Below, one piece after another: positions 48,325 to 59,384 of a stretch of DNA of 64,000 bases (the stretch's first letter is position 1; the number at the start of each line of letters is the position of its first letter). The stretch covers positions 539,599-603,598 of the forward strand of contig JXTB01000163.1 of NCBI GenBank assembly GCA_002914805.1, in the 5' to 3' direction. The notes below the pieces were generated by a model, which saw only the letters and a list, made by a program, of their open reading frames with translations, did not search any database and was not told the origin of the DNA. The stretch comes from Parasponia andersonii. Taxonomy: Eukaryota; Streptophyta; Magnoliopsida; Rosales; Cannabaceae. A program made the position numbers and the translations under genes.

Positions 48325-49962
48325 CACTACTAAAGTACTAATAATTAGGTCTTGGAATCAGCATAAAACTACATTTAACAAATTTAAACAATCTTTAGCA
48401 GCAATCTTTGACAAATTCTCAACAGCAATCTTATACTAGAAAACATTTAGCAAATTTAAAATAAATCAAGCAACCCATTGTTGTAGTCCCATACTGCGAA
48501 AAAAAACTAAAAACATATATCTATCAAATCCAATTTAAAAATGATAATTGAAAAATATTAAAAGTTATACAAAAACAAAATATAAATAAAAATACCAAAA
48601 AAAAATTAAGAATAATTACCTCTAAAAATTGCCAAATATGTAAAAATCACCAAATGATCATTCCAATTTTCAACTACAACAAACAAACAATAACATATAT
48701 TTAATTTCTTTTATGTTTTTATGTTAAAATTACAAAAAATAAAATAAAATTCAAATTGTCAATTGTAAAAAATAACAAAATAAAAAGACCTAAATATAAA
48801 AATGAAACTTAAAATTGAACACGCAAAAAATAAACATGTATATATATACATGCTGTCCAATAGACTTAAAATCTGAATTATGAAAAGCGAAAAAAAAATC
48901 GATTTTAATTTACAACAACAAATTTTTCACACCATATTCAAATATACAACAACAAATATTTCACATCATAGAGAAAAAAATTCAAAATATCCTAAATCTG
49001 AAATTTATACTAAAAGATCTAATATTTTACAAAAATATTCGGTTTATATCAAATTCCATGACTACATTATACAAAATCTAGTCAAAAAATTGAATATTTT
49101 AAGCTTAAAGTACCTTAAATAACCAGTATCTATGGGGGAAATGGGGAGAGTCACGGCAGCTACTGTGAAGTGAAGGAGAGACTACTCTCCTTTGAAATGA
49201 GATCTACATAAGAACCCTAACAAAAAATAAATAAAAAAAAATTAAAATTCTTAAATTTGAAATCTAAACTGAAAGATATAATATTTTGCAAAAATGTTCG
49301 GCTTAAATCAAATTCCATGGCCACATTATATAAAATCTAGTGAAAAAATTGAATATTTTAAACTTAAAGTATCTTAAATCGTCGAAATCTATGGTGGAAA
49401 TAAAAAGGGGCACGGTGGCTGTTGTGAAGTGAAAAAGAGATTACTCTCTTTCGAAATAGGATCTGCATAAGAACTCTAATAAAAAAATAAAATAATAAAA
49501 TAAAACACTATACAACGTCGTGCCGTGTGCGATATCATCGATCCCCTTTTCACGTCGCTTTAAAAGTGACGTGAAAAACTTATTTAAGAAAGAAATAAAT
49601 AAAAAATTAAAATATATATATGACGTCAGTCTACGACGTTGCTTTTTAAGTGACGTGATAAAGTTATTTAAAAACTAAATAAATAAAATCTGAAATTAAG
49701 TAAAACAAAAAAATTAAAAAATTAAAAAATATATATATACAATGTTGCTTTTTCTGCAATGTCAACGTCGCATTTTATGCGACATGATATACCTATTACG
49801 TCACTTTTCCAATGACATGTGTCTTTCTACCTCGATACTAAAAGGGCGATGTAAATGCGGAGTCTCTTTCCATGACGTTGTAGGCTATATTTTTTTCACG
49901 TCACAGGACTTCTCAAAGTGACATAGAATATGGTGATGTCGCAACCTCTTCTTTTAGTAGTG
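48325..49962. mobile_element. Probable CACTA-type DNA transposon remnant, non-autonomous
   Basis: The right end, reverse complemented, begins CACTACTAAAAGAAGAGG; the left candidate end is CACTACTAAAGTAC at 48325. The right 450 bp are packed with ACGTCGC / GTGACGTG / CGACGTTG words in both orientations, the usual subterminal repeat style of plant CACTA elements. No transposase is seen. The flanking triplets (TTT and ATG) do not match, so the left boundary is uncertain. Confidence 0.5.
48990..49495. repeat. Tandem duplication inside the CACTA-like element, unit about 257 bp
   Basis: CAAATTCCATGACTACATTATACAAAATCTAG near 49050 and CAAATTCCATGGCCACATTATATAAAATCTAG near 49308 head two diverged units. 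Each continues with AAAATTGAATATTTTAA, a CACGGxxGCTxxTGTGAAGTGAA block and a CTACTCTC block. Confidence 0.7.
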
Positions 49963-50222
49963 ATGTCAACATTGCTTGCTAGTGGCATTATATATGCTCC
50001 AGATTTTAATTTCTTACGCTAGTTAGAGACATGATTGTTTTTTCTTAATATCGTTTTAGTTTATAATTAGGGATTTTTTTGTTGGGTTTTTCTAAATAAG
50101 GTACATGAACTCAATAGTTGTTGTTCTTATCTTTTTTTGGATTGTATTTTCTTTTGTTCTTTTTTTTTTACCTTGTAAATGATTCTTTGTGGTTCAGAGT
50201 TATTGAGAGTGGGAGGAGCATT

Positions 50223-52404
50223 TGTAAAATCTGGTTTTAAATAGGGATAATTTGAACTTTTTAGACCTAATGGCACAATGGTAAATATCATTTTTTTGAA
50301 TAAAATGTTGAAAACATTTGAATATTTTATTAATTTGCTACCGTTATTTTTGCTTATAAATCCCTAAAACTCTCAAATTCTCAAAGAGAGAGGCTTGGAA
50401 AAGAGAAAAAGAGAGAAAGGAGTACTTTCTATCCGCACTCTGCCGCACTGACATCATCGCCTGCATGGACCCACGCACTAACCTGCTTCGAAGAGCTTTC
50501 GAAGATGAAGCTAACGGCACTAGTCTTGCCTCGTTTTGACGTCGGACGAAACCACAGTGGCCCCGCAAAAATTCCGCTTCCAACGATGTTTTCCGGCCAC
50601 CGAAGCACCATCCAACCTCTATTTTTGACACCTCTGGCAAGTAGAGTCTTGTCTCATCATCACCAACCAGCTCCAAGTGGTTGCTCGTCAAAATTCTTCT
50701 CCGGTAAGGTTTTACTATATTTACCGTTTTTACCAATAATGTAAAAAATGATATTTACGTAATTAATATGGTTACATGATTTATTTACCCAAGGTAAATA
50801 TATAAGGTGAAAGAGGGTTAAAAATTATGAATAATTACGATTGATAAAAGTAAAAAGGTAATAGTAAGTGCCGTAAATAGTAATTAGAAAAAGAAGACAT
50901 TTTTCTAATTATTTTCAGAAGGTGGTATTTATGTAATTCTCAGATTTTTGTCTTTAATTAATGTTAGGGACCTCGAAACTGAGTTCTAACTTCGAATTTG
51001 GACTCAGTGAGGCCGAGACATAAATTTTGATATAAAATATCACTATGTTTCGTTGAGAAACGAAAATTAAATTTTCGTGGCATAAAATTGTATCGTTTTG
51101 TGTGCCACAGTACGGTCTTGCACCATGACCTGTTTTTAACAAAGTATATACCTTATCTAGCATTTTTGGGTGCTCTTAATTCAATGGTGGCCTCTGTTTC
51201 TATGTTTGAAGCTCCGGTTGAAAAGTCACTGTATCAACTGAACTTATCGGAAATCGAAAATTACCATTTAAGCACCTGAGTGATCAGAGGGAATTGTTCG
51301 AGTATCATTGGCTTGGTATTACTACCGTATCGAGGTAGGCATTCGATTACCTGAATTTTATATTTACTTCAGATTTTAATTGCATTAATACTTATTTATG
51401 AAAAATTGTGAGTTTACGATGGTTTATGAAATTGCTGAAAATTATTGGATTATGCTGGAATTGGACTGTATGGATTTTATACATATTTTTATATTATGAC
51501 TATGGGGTAACACAGCGGTGTGCTACTCATATATAATAAATCCCAGAATAATGCTAAGTTGAATTTTAAAGCATAATTTGATTATTGGATGTATGGTTAT
51601 TGTATACTATTACACGTTGAACATACTATAGGATTACACATTTGAGTTCCATAATAGCATCGCGGTATTTTTAGATCGCTGGTAAGTTGCTGCAACGCTA
51701 GGTGAGAGACGTAGGTCCCTGTGCAGGTTTTTGTTAATACACCTACGGACAGTGTCAGGATACTGGGTACCTCTGTTACAGAGGTATTACAGGACCGTGA
51801 TGGGAGGAAGATGAAAGCTCACTTATATTCTTGTTGATGTATAATATATACAATAATGATGTGGTTTTAGTTTTGGTTTTGAATATATGATTATTCTGGA
51901 TACCATGAATTTATAAATTTGATTTATAAATAGATTTAAAGGAACTAACCATGCAGTTTTGATAAAATTGCATCAATCCAAAGGATAATTGAATTTCTAC
52001 TGAGCATGTGAATGCTCATTCCTTACTTTTTCTCTCTCAGGTAGTGGTCAGTGTGATTTTAGAGATTCAAGAATAGTTTAAGAAGGAGCTAGTTACCAAG
52101 TGGGAAACTGGTAACTTTGTAAGATATATCTGTTTATTTTTCTTGGCTTGTAATAAAATACTTAAGAGTCAGTTTCACGGACTCGGTCTGTATAATTAAT
52201 GTGTTAGATCGTGAGACTACTGATGATGATACTTGGATTGTTTTAATAAATTTCATTAACGATTTACGTCTAATGGTAATCACAAAATTGTGAGAATTTT
52301 TTTATTATTATTATTACTATTATTAATTTTTGAATTTCTATTTGGGAATCTTCCTTTTTGTCATTGGCCCAGAATTTGGGTTGCCTAGAATTTGGGTCGT
52401 GACA
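50223..52404 (+). mobile_element. Solo LTR, family L, copy A, 2.18 kb
   Basis: Starts TGTAAAATCTGG and ends GGGTCGTGACA (TG...CA). The flanks are GCATT (50218-50222) and GCATC (52405-52409), a 5 bp target duplication with one change. A TATA-like TTATAAATCCC near 50355 followed by CTCTCAAATTCTC and a GC-richer leader (50420-50700) gives plus-strand promoter architecture; AATAAAATAC lies near 52153. No PBS, gag or pol is attached, so this is a solo LTR. A frame at 50344-50736 on the opposite strand is a by-product of the leader. Confidence 0.7.
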
Positions 52405-52409
52405 GCATC

Positions 52410-52738
52410 TCTTACATGCCAACTCAGTTAGGATGCTTGACATTTTCCCTAATGTTTCCTTCTAATCTGAACGGGTAATATTCATGAAGAAAAAAATGCT
52501 CTAATCATATTCTTTTTCTTTTCCTGCTTGTCGTGTTGGTATGAAAGAAATTAATAATGAGATAGGAGTCGAATAAAATGCTTAACTAATTACGTCTATT
52601 AATGGTCATATTCTAGACTTTAATGTACAGATCTTAGTGCGTTGCTATTATTGTAACTTTTATTTTAAAGGCTTGGTCCCTAGTGAATTAGGCTCCTTCT
52701 GGAGCTTTTATTCAAAACAAAAATTTAAAACTTAGTTT

Positions 52739-52779
<41 letters not shown>

Positions 52780-52806
52780 GTATCTAGCTTTTATTATCAT
52801 TAAATA
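52410..52806. other. Intergenic DNA with (TA)n
   Basis: No gene. A (TA)n run is at 52742-52774. Confidence 0.4.
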
Positions 52807-53050
52807 GGGCACCAATCCGGTAGGTATTTTTTTTTTTTTACCTATATATAGCTTTCAATTTGGCCAATGAAAATTTGGCATATACATTTTTTTATTGTAA
52901 AAAGTAAGAGAGAGAAAGAACATTAATGATGCACGTCTTTTCATACATTTCATTATAACCATTAGATTACCGTTAGATGGTGATCCAACAGCTAAAAAAA
53001 AAATACATACCCATAAGTAAAAAAAAAAAATACCTATTAAATTGGCAACC
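52807..53050 (+). mobile_element. Micron-like MITE copy 12, full length
   Basis: 244 bp from GGGCACCAATCCGGTAGGTA to ACCTATTAAATTGGCAACC. The left neighbour is a short non-TA spacer after a (TA)n; a TA run follows on the right. Confidence 0.9.
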
Positions 53051-53083
53051 CATTAAATATTATATATATATATATATATATAT

Positions 53084-53325
53084 GGTTGCCAATCTAATAG
53101 GTATTTTTTTTCTTTACCTATGAGTAGGTATTTTTTTTTTAGCCATTAGATCATCATCTAATAGTGATCCAATGGCTATAATGAAGTGCATGAAAAGACT
53201 TGCATCATTAATTCTCTTTCTCTCTCTTACTTTTTATAATAAAAAAATATATGTGCTAAATTTTCATTGGCCAAATTGATACCTATGCATAGGTAAAAAA
53301 AAAAAATATCTACTGGATTGGTGCC
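53084..53325 (-). mobile_element. Micron-like MITE copy 13, full length
   Basis: 242 bp from GGTTGCCAATCTAATAGGTA to TCTACTGGATTGGTGCCC, enclosed by (TA)n. It shares GACTTGCATCATTAATTCTC and AATATATGTGCTAAATTTTC with copy 14, so the two are close relatives. Confidence 0.92.
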
Positions 53326-53353
53326 CTATATATATATATATATATATATATAT

Positions 53354-53580
53354 GGTTGCCAATCCAATAGGTATTTTTGTTTTTACCTATGGGTGGGTAT
53401 TTGTTTTTTAGTCAATGGTGATCCAATGGCTATAATGAAGTGCATGAAAAGACTTGCATCATTAATTCTCTTTCTCTCTCTTACTTTTTACAATAAAAAA
53501 ATATATGTGCTAAATTTTCATTGGCCAAATTGATACCTATGCATAGGTAAAAAAAAAAAATATCTACTGGATTGGTGCCC
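53354..53580 (-). mobile_element. Micron-like MITE copy 14
   Basis: 227 bp from GGTTGCCAATCCAATAGGTA to TCTACTGGATTGGTGCCC. Its right two thirds are almost identical to copy 13, with a short deletion at TAGTCAATGG. It is separated from copy 13 by 28 bp of TA repeat. Confidence 0.92.
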
Positions 53581-53910
53581 TATATATATATATATATATA
53601 TATACTATACGTGTATATATATATATCTGAAAACTGTGTCAACTTTTGTGAAAATCTTGTTAAACTATTTAATTTTTCCGGAGTATAAACTTTTAGCTAG
53701 GAAGGGGAAAAATTTTACTTCCAGAGATTCTACATAGTAACCAACGTCTAAATTAACCAAGTGGATTTACGTATATTTTTATAAAGCGACCTCTAAAGTC
53801 TCCGTGACTTTTTCTTTTCGGGTTGTGATCGTGTTCTCTTTTTCAACCATACATATTAAGAATAATCCATGTTCCAAAAAAAAAAAAAATTATTAAGAAG
53901 AATCCATAGG

Positions 53911-54044
53911 CACGGATGTACGCTCCTAAGGAGACTAGGTCCATTCATATTAACATATATCATGTTTATCTAATATTGGATTGGTTAAAATATATCAACC
54001 AAATTATGGACTAGACCGGTCCTTTCAAAGGGATTACATTTATG
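53911..54044. mobile_element. Short foldback family III, copy 3
   Basis: GGATGTACGCTCCTAAGGAGACTAGGTCC at the left is an imperfect inverse of the right end, whose complement reads ATGTAATCCCTTTGAAAGGACCGGTCTAGTCC. The middle is ATATATCATGTTTATCTAAT. It abuts LTR copy B. Confidence 0.55.
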
Positions 54045-54049
54045 GCTTG

Positions 54050-54608
54050 TGTCACAACCCAAAATCTGGGTCAGTGGCAGAAGGAGAATTTCACAAAGAT
54101 GGGAAATTCCTTGATTTATTTGAAAATTGTCTAAAAAATTTTAGTTTTGTAAATAGTCCATTTTGATAAAATATTTGGAATTTCATCCCATGAACCTCTC
54201 CCACAGTTCGTATACACCATTAAACATAGACCGAATAATAATTGAAAAACAGAAAAATCAAATATAAGTCCAAGCATCGTCATCATCTACAACAACAAGT
54301 TAAATCCCAGAATGGCATACATAAGTTTACAGACAAAATAGAAAGTAGTAATCTTGGTTCAATGATAATACAAAATCTCAAACAGTCCAAACACCACAAC
54401 AGTAGACTTCTAGCATTACCAAGAAATAAACTACAATCAAGATGGCCTCTTACTCCTCTTGATTTCCAAGATCGCACTAAACACCACCTGAGGAAGGGAA
54501 GAAGGGGGGGTGAGCATACAATGCCCAGTAGGAAAATAGTTACCTCGAAGAAAAACAGTTCAGTGATGGAAAACTCGTGCATGGTTAGTTCAAATCTAAA
54601 ACATACAT

Positions 54609-54639
<31 letters not shown>

Positions 54640-54772
54640 ATCCAAACTGGGAGTCCATATATATAAAACATTGTAATCAAAACCATCAATCTATATGCAC
54701 ATGACACAAATCAACCCATACCTATGAGCTCTCATCCTCCCATCTGTGGAAACCCAAGATGATGGCACTAAG
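54050..54772 (-). mobile_element. LTR family L, copy B, 3' part (split by a younger insertion)
   Basis: On the minus strand this ends ...CCAGATTTTGGGTTGTGACA, matching the end of copy A. It is the left fragment of an LTR whose other part is 62040-63398. The last five bases, CTAAG (54768-54772), are the target duplication of the inserted retrotransposon. Confidence 0.65.
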
Positions 54773-55027
54773 TGTTGATGGAGGTTTTGTCAATAATAAA
54801 TTTAGAAAAAATTAAGAGATGTGGCTTGTGTGAATTGAGTTATTAATTAAAGCAAATAAAAAGACAGATGATTTTATAGTAGTTCAGCCCCGAAAAAGAT
54901 GAGCTTATCCATTGTTTTTCACTATTTTATGAAGAATTACAAGCACTCAGAGTTACAATTGTCTCGTCTGGAAATCTCTCTCAAATCGGAAGTTAGAGTT
55001 TTGAAATCAGAAAATCGGAATATCGTA
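54773..55027 (-). repeat. 3' LTR of the retrotransposon, incomplete (runs into the gap)
   Basis: TGTTGATGGAGGTTTTGTCA... matches 61346-61606 of the 5' LTR with only a few differences before the run of N begins. By length of the 5' LTR (694 bp) its inner end should fall near 55466, inside the gap. Confidence 0.9.
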
Positions 55028-55540
55028 NNNNNNNNNNNNNNNNNNNNNNNNNNNNNNNNNNNNNNNNNNNNNNNNNNNNNNNNNNNNNNNNNNNNNNNNN
55101 NNNNNNNNNNNNNNNNNNNNNNNNNNNNNNNNNNNNNNNNNNNNNNNNNNNNNNNNNNNNNNNNNNNNNNNNNNNNNNNNNNNNNNNNNNNNNNNNNNNN
55201 NNNNNNNNNNNNNNNNNNNNNNNNNNNNNNNNNNNNNNNNNNNNNNNNNNNNNNNNNNNNNNNNNNNNNNNNNNNNNNNNNNNNNNNNNNNNNNNNNNNN
55301 NNNNNNNNNNNNNNNNNNNNNNNNNNNNNNNNNNNNNNNNNNNNNNNNNNNNNNNNNNNNNNNNNNNNNNNNNNNNNNNNNNNNNNNNNNNNNNNNNNNN
55401 NNNNNNNNNNNNNNNNNNNNNNNNNNNNNNNNNNNNNNNNNNNNNNNNNNNNNNNNNNNNNNNNNNNNNNNNNNNNNNNNNNNNNNNNNNNNNNNNNNNN
55501 NNNNNNNNNNNNNNNNNNNNNNNNNNNNNNNNNNNNNNNN
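55028..55540. other. Assembly gap (513 N)
   Basis: The run of N begins inside the left LTR copy, a place where short reads from the two nearly identical LTRs would collapse. The polypurine tract and the inner end of the 3' LTR are hidden here. An open frame spanning the gap is an artefact. Confidence 0.98.
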
Positions 55541-55919
55541 AAGAAAGGTTAGTTCATTTCTTCTCTCTTATTATTCTTCGTCTGCTCTCGGAAAAACAAT
55601 TTCAATTTTTAGGAATAGAAACACATCCCATATTAGAACGAATTGAAATGGGATTTATTTTTCTCCTCTTTCCGGTTTATAGAGTATACTTCACTAGATA
55701 ATGGTCAGAGAAACTCGAGAAGAATTTCTAGGGTCTGATACCCTATTTTATTTTCTGACGAACTGCTCGAACATTTATTTTCTGAATTCGTAGACCTTTT
55801 AGGAAAAATCGATGAACTTGCTTGTTAGTGCACTCCTAGGATGAATTCCCAAAGTATACTGGCATAGTGAGAATCCTCAATGCTCGCATAGGACTAAACC
55901 CATCCGTATTTCTTTTCAG

Positions 55920-58052
55920 ATGTCTAGTTGTGAGGAATTTAGGGAAGGGAATGCGTTTTCTGGAGAATCTGACTCGAGTGTTAGCTCCATTAACCTTGAA
56001 GCCTACCTTGAGCCGGAACCCGAGGTAGAAATAACAGGGTCAGGCAAAGTAGTTCTCGCATAGGCGATCTCCCCCAGGACCAGTGGCCCCAACATATCAG
56101 GGATGCCCCTACATTTTCATCGGGCTATCAATACGTAGAGGGGAATTGGTCATGCATCAATATAACGACAAGCTGCACATCAAACAAACTCAGCAAAATC
56201 GCGAGCAGCTATAAGATCGCCATACCCCTTCGCCTACCTATGGAATTCAACCGACCACACACTCCACCACATGGACTCGCTTCTTTTTCTGAAGCAGTTC
56301 TCAAGTGTGGCGTCCATCTCCCACTTCATCCGTATATAAAATCGATCATTGACTACTATGGGGTCGTCCCTTTTCAACTGACTCCTAATACCTATAGATA
56401 TATGGTAGGTTTGTATATACTGTACCATAAATTAGGTTTAGAGACCCATTCTCCTGAAGAATTCGCTTGGTTTTACCAAGTGAAATCAAACCCGTCAGAT
56501 CTTGGCTTCTTCTGTGCGAGCAAATGGTCGAACCAGGCAATAAAAACGATCTACAGGGTTCGCAACAACATAGGAAAATAGAAAAATCCATTTTTCCACT
56601 TTGACTATGCAGCTAGTGGCTTCTTTCAAAATCCCGGTAGGTAGTCTTCCAATTTATCATTTTTTCAATTGTTACCTTTATACTGATCGTATTCAAATGT
56701 GATCGCAGATAACAGGGATCGACCCGGACTTTATAGGGAACAGCTCGCAAGGGTATATAAAATCAACGACCTTCCAATTAAGGAATTCAATTGGAAGGTA
56801 CTAGGTACCTCAAATAACCTGGTCGCTTGTGGTCTGCTTCCGAAGGGAGCCGCGTTCCCAGACCCCCCGGTCCTTCCGTCTAGACCATCGAGCTCGAAGA
56901 AGAAGCCAAGAAAAAGGACGGATTTAGGTGCCTCGTCTTCCAGAACCAGGAAACAAAAGGCACCAGCCACCCTTCCAACCTCAGAACCTTCTTCTCCAGA
57001 GACAGCGTCACCATCAGCTCCTCAACCGGCTCCACAAGAAGAAGGTAATCATATATACACATTCTAATTACCTTTATATTATATCTCCTCACTCACTGAT
57101 ATCTATGCAGAGATAGTTATCGGTAGCGGCCTGCGAGCACCACCCTCGACTTTCGGGTCCATGGCAAAAACCAAGACACCCGAGAGCATTCCATCAAAAG
57201 GGAAAGAGAAGGTTGACGGCGCCAAGAAAAGAAAAGTTGCCTTCGAGGACTTCCCAGTAAGCTCGCCTCCACTACAGCCTCAGCCAACGAGCAGTCAACC
57301 CGAACCACCTAAAGAGGCTGCCACTTCTTCGGAACCGATCCTGGCAGATAAGGACGAAATTTTTGCGCTCCTCGACCAATTACCAGAGAAGGCTGGTATG
57401 AGCGCAGCCTTTATTGACCTCTTCACATCCGAGGAAGGTTGGGAGAGGATGAAGTGACGATCTGCCAAGGTCGCTTTTGGTTCCGCAATGAAGATGCTGG
57501 CTACCGTAAGTATTTTTCCTATTCTCTCCTCGAGTGTATTCTCCTGGTACTAATGACTAGATTTTTTAGACCACGGCTGCTACTGTCCTGATGCACGACC
57601 CGGTTCTCAAATGCTTGGAAAAGGCAGAAAAAGTTGATGAAATAACCCAAACATTCGAGAATTCGGAGAAAGCTCGGGAGGAGGAGAAGACGGCCTTCAA
57701 CTTGGAGAGGCAGCAGATGCTTGAAGACCTAGCCAAGGAGAAGCTCGAGAAGGAGAAGCTCGAGGAGAAAGTCATAGAGCTCGAGAAGACTATTTCTGAG
57801 CATCCGAATCGCATGAGAAAAGCGACTACTGAAGCGGTTCACAAAGCTATTAAAGAGTTCAAGGCGACTGAAGTCAAAGAGCTCGAAGATAAAGCTAGTG
57901 ATATCACCTCGTCGACCATCATTTTAAATATTTTCTGCGAGCATCCGGATTTTGACTTCTCCATCCTTGGCGAGGACGTGGTCGAGCTCGTCCAAAGTTG
58001 GAGGGAGGATACTGCCAAGGCTAGAGATGGCGGTGCGAGCCCGTCCGCATAG
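55920..58052 (+). pseudogene. Antisense extra ORF of the retrotransposon (PF04195-like 'gypsy-type transposon' protein), degenerate
   Basis: Pieces in order: 55920-56060 (MSSCEEFREG..., ends in TAG); 56240-56581 (LHPYIKSIIDYYGVVPFQLT and TYRYMVGLYILYHKLG, the characteristic part of the PF04195-type domain); 56699-57067 (Ser/Pro/Lys-rich with SSSKKKPRKR); 57161-57457 (basic and Pro-rich, ends in TGA); 57591-58052 (coiled coil, Glu/Lys-rich, about 60 residues of heptads such as EKLEKEKLEEKVIELEKTIS). Introns are likely around 56640-56706, 57042-57110 and 57506-57570. Internal stops at 56579 and 57455 break the frame. It lies opposite to gag, as in Tat-type elements with a 3' antisense ORF. Function is unknown. 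Confidence 0.7.
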
Positions 58053-58560
58053 CAACTGTATATTTTTTTTTTTTTTTAGAACAATACGGGCTTCGTCCCC
58101 CTTTTTATCTGTTGATGTACGGGTGACTTCTTTTAATAAATAGTATTATTTCCCTGTCAGATATTCCTGCAAAATAATGAAAACACAATAATAATTTTAA
58201 CCAAGTAGTCAATCACCAAGTCACTGATCAGTACGCTTTTAGCGATTTGAATCCAACTAACTTAAAACGAGTTTTAAGTGTTAGGATAGGTTAGGTCGCT
58301 TAAGAAAACAGTCAATATGAGTGATGCAAACTCAACTGTTTCAAAAGTTCCATGTCAAAATAGGTTATAGCAATATATCACATCGAACAATGAATATTTG
58401 GCTTAGTTACTTTTTTGTTCGAGAAGGGAAATTGCGTAATACGACATGCTGAGGCATGAAGCGAGGAGAAAATCCTAGGATTTTAAGGAATTTCAGATAC
58501 TTCGACGATCTAAAACTCTATCTCCTCTAAATGGACATTTGCATAGTCCCTTAGGAAATA

Positions 58561-58712
58561 AGTAGGAGATAACATTCTGATCCCACTGCCCCCCGAGTAT
58601 TATGGTGTCCGAAAACTGCCATAAAACTATAAAAAGATGAACGGAAACAAGTAGGAGATAAAATTCTGATCTTACTGCCCCCCAAGTTTCATGGTGTCCA
58701 AAAACTGCCATG
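58561..58712. repeat. Tandem duplication, unit about 95 bp, in the retrotransposon spacer
   Basis: AAGTAGGAGATAACATTCTGATCCCACTGCCCCCCGAG and AAGTAGGAGATAAAATTCTGATCTTACTGCCCCCCAAG head two units, each followed by ATGGTGTCCxAAAACTGCCAT. Non-coding. Confidence 0.8.
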
Positions 58713-58760
58713 AAGATGAATCAAACAAAGTTGAAGTAATAGCCGAAGAAATATTATTGA

Positions 58761-58863
58761 CGAATGACGATCAACGAATGACGAACAACGAATGACGATC
58801 AACGAATGACGATCAACGAATGACGATCAACGAATTACGATCAACGAATGACGAACAATGAAT
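58761..58863. repeat. Minisatellite, 14 bp unit, about 7 copies
   Basis: CGAATGACGATCAA is repeated with small changes (CGAATGACGAACAA, CGAATTACGATCAA). It lies in the 1.5 kb between gag and the antisense ORF where pol would be expected. Confidence 0.92.
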
Positions 58864-59384
58864 AAGTAATCTTTATTGATGAATGACGAAAACATGAAGA
58901 TATTCATGAAAGTTAACTGATAAAAGCGACGAAGCTGTCCTACACTCCAGGCATGCTCGATCTTTTGTCCACCAGTTTGAGCTAACTTATATATCCCAGG
59001 TCGAATGATGGCAATAACATTCTCAAAAGTTCCAAAGAACGAGGTCTTGTCGAAGAACAAGTGCCAATAAATCTTCGTTCATCTTTAGGGTTATAACATC
59101 GAGCAGTGAACTGTTGATATGATGCGATTTGAAACTGAGGCTGCTCGCACCTTTCTTCTAAGAGATCGAGCTCCAGTGACATGATATTCGGATTAATCCC
59201 GAAGATTAGATTTCAGAAAAGTGACCAATGAAGATCGCACAGGTTCCTGAATCTCCGTTCCAATCTCGTCTTGGAGGACATGTCAAATAATAAATCCCCC
59301 AGATCTTCAATGGGTCCAGTTCTGATCGTCTATTTTTCGAGGATTGAAGTCTTCGCTGGTCGTATCGATTGACGCTTTAACTGA

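Noticed and set aside
48325..48338. Certain left end of a CACTA element
   Set aside because: The flanking triplet does not match the right flank, so the boundary is reported only as a candidate.
50344..50744. Overlapping GC-richer frames on both strands as a gene
   Set aside because: They lie in the leader of a solo LTR whose sibling has a similar GC-rich leader; no conserved domain and no consistent frame.
54899..55552. Open frame crossing the run of N
   Set aside because: It exists only because N was translated; the real sequence is LTR.
58761..58863. CRISPR-like array
   Set aside because: Units are 14 bp, contiguous and without unique spacers; it is a minisatellite inside a retrotransposon.
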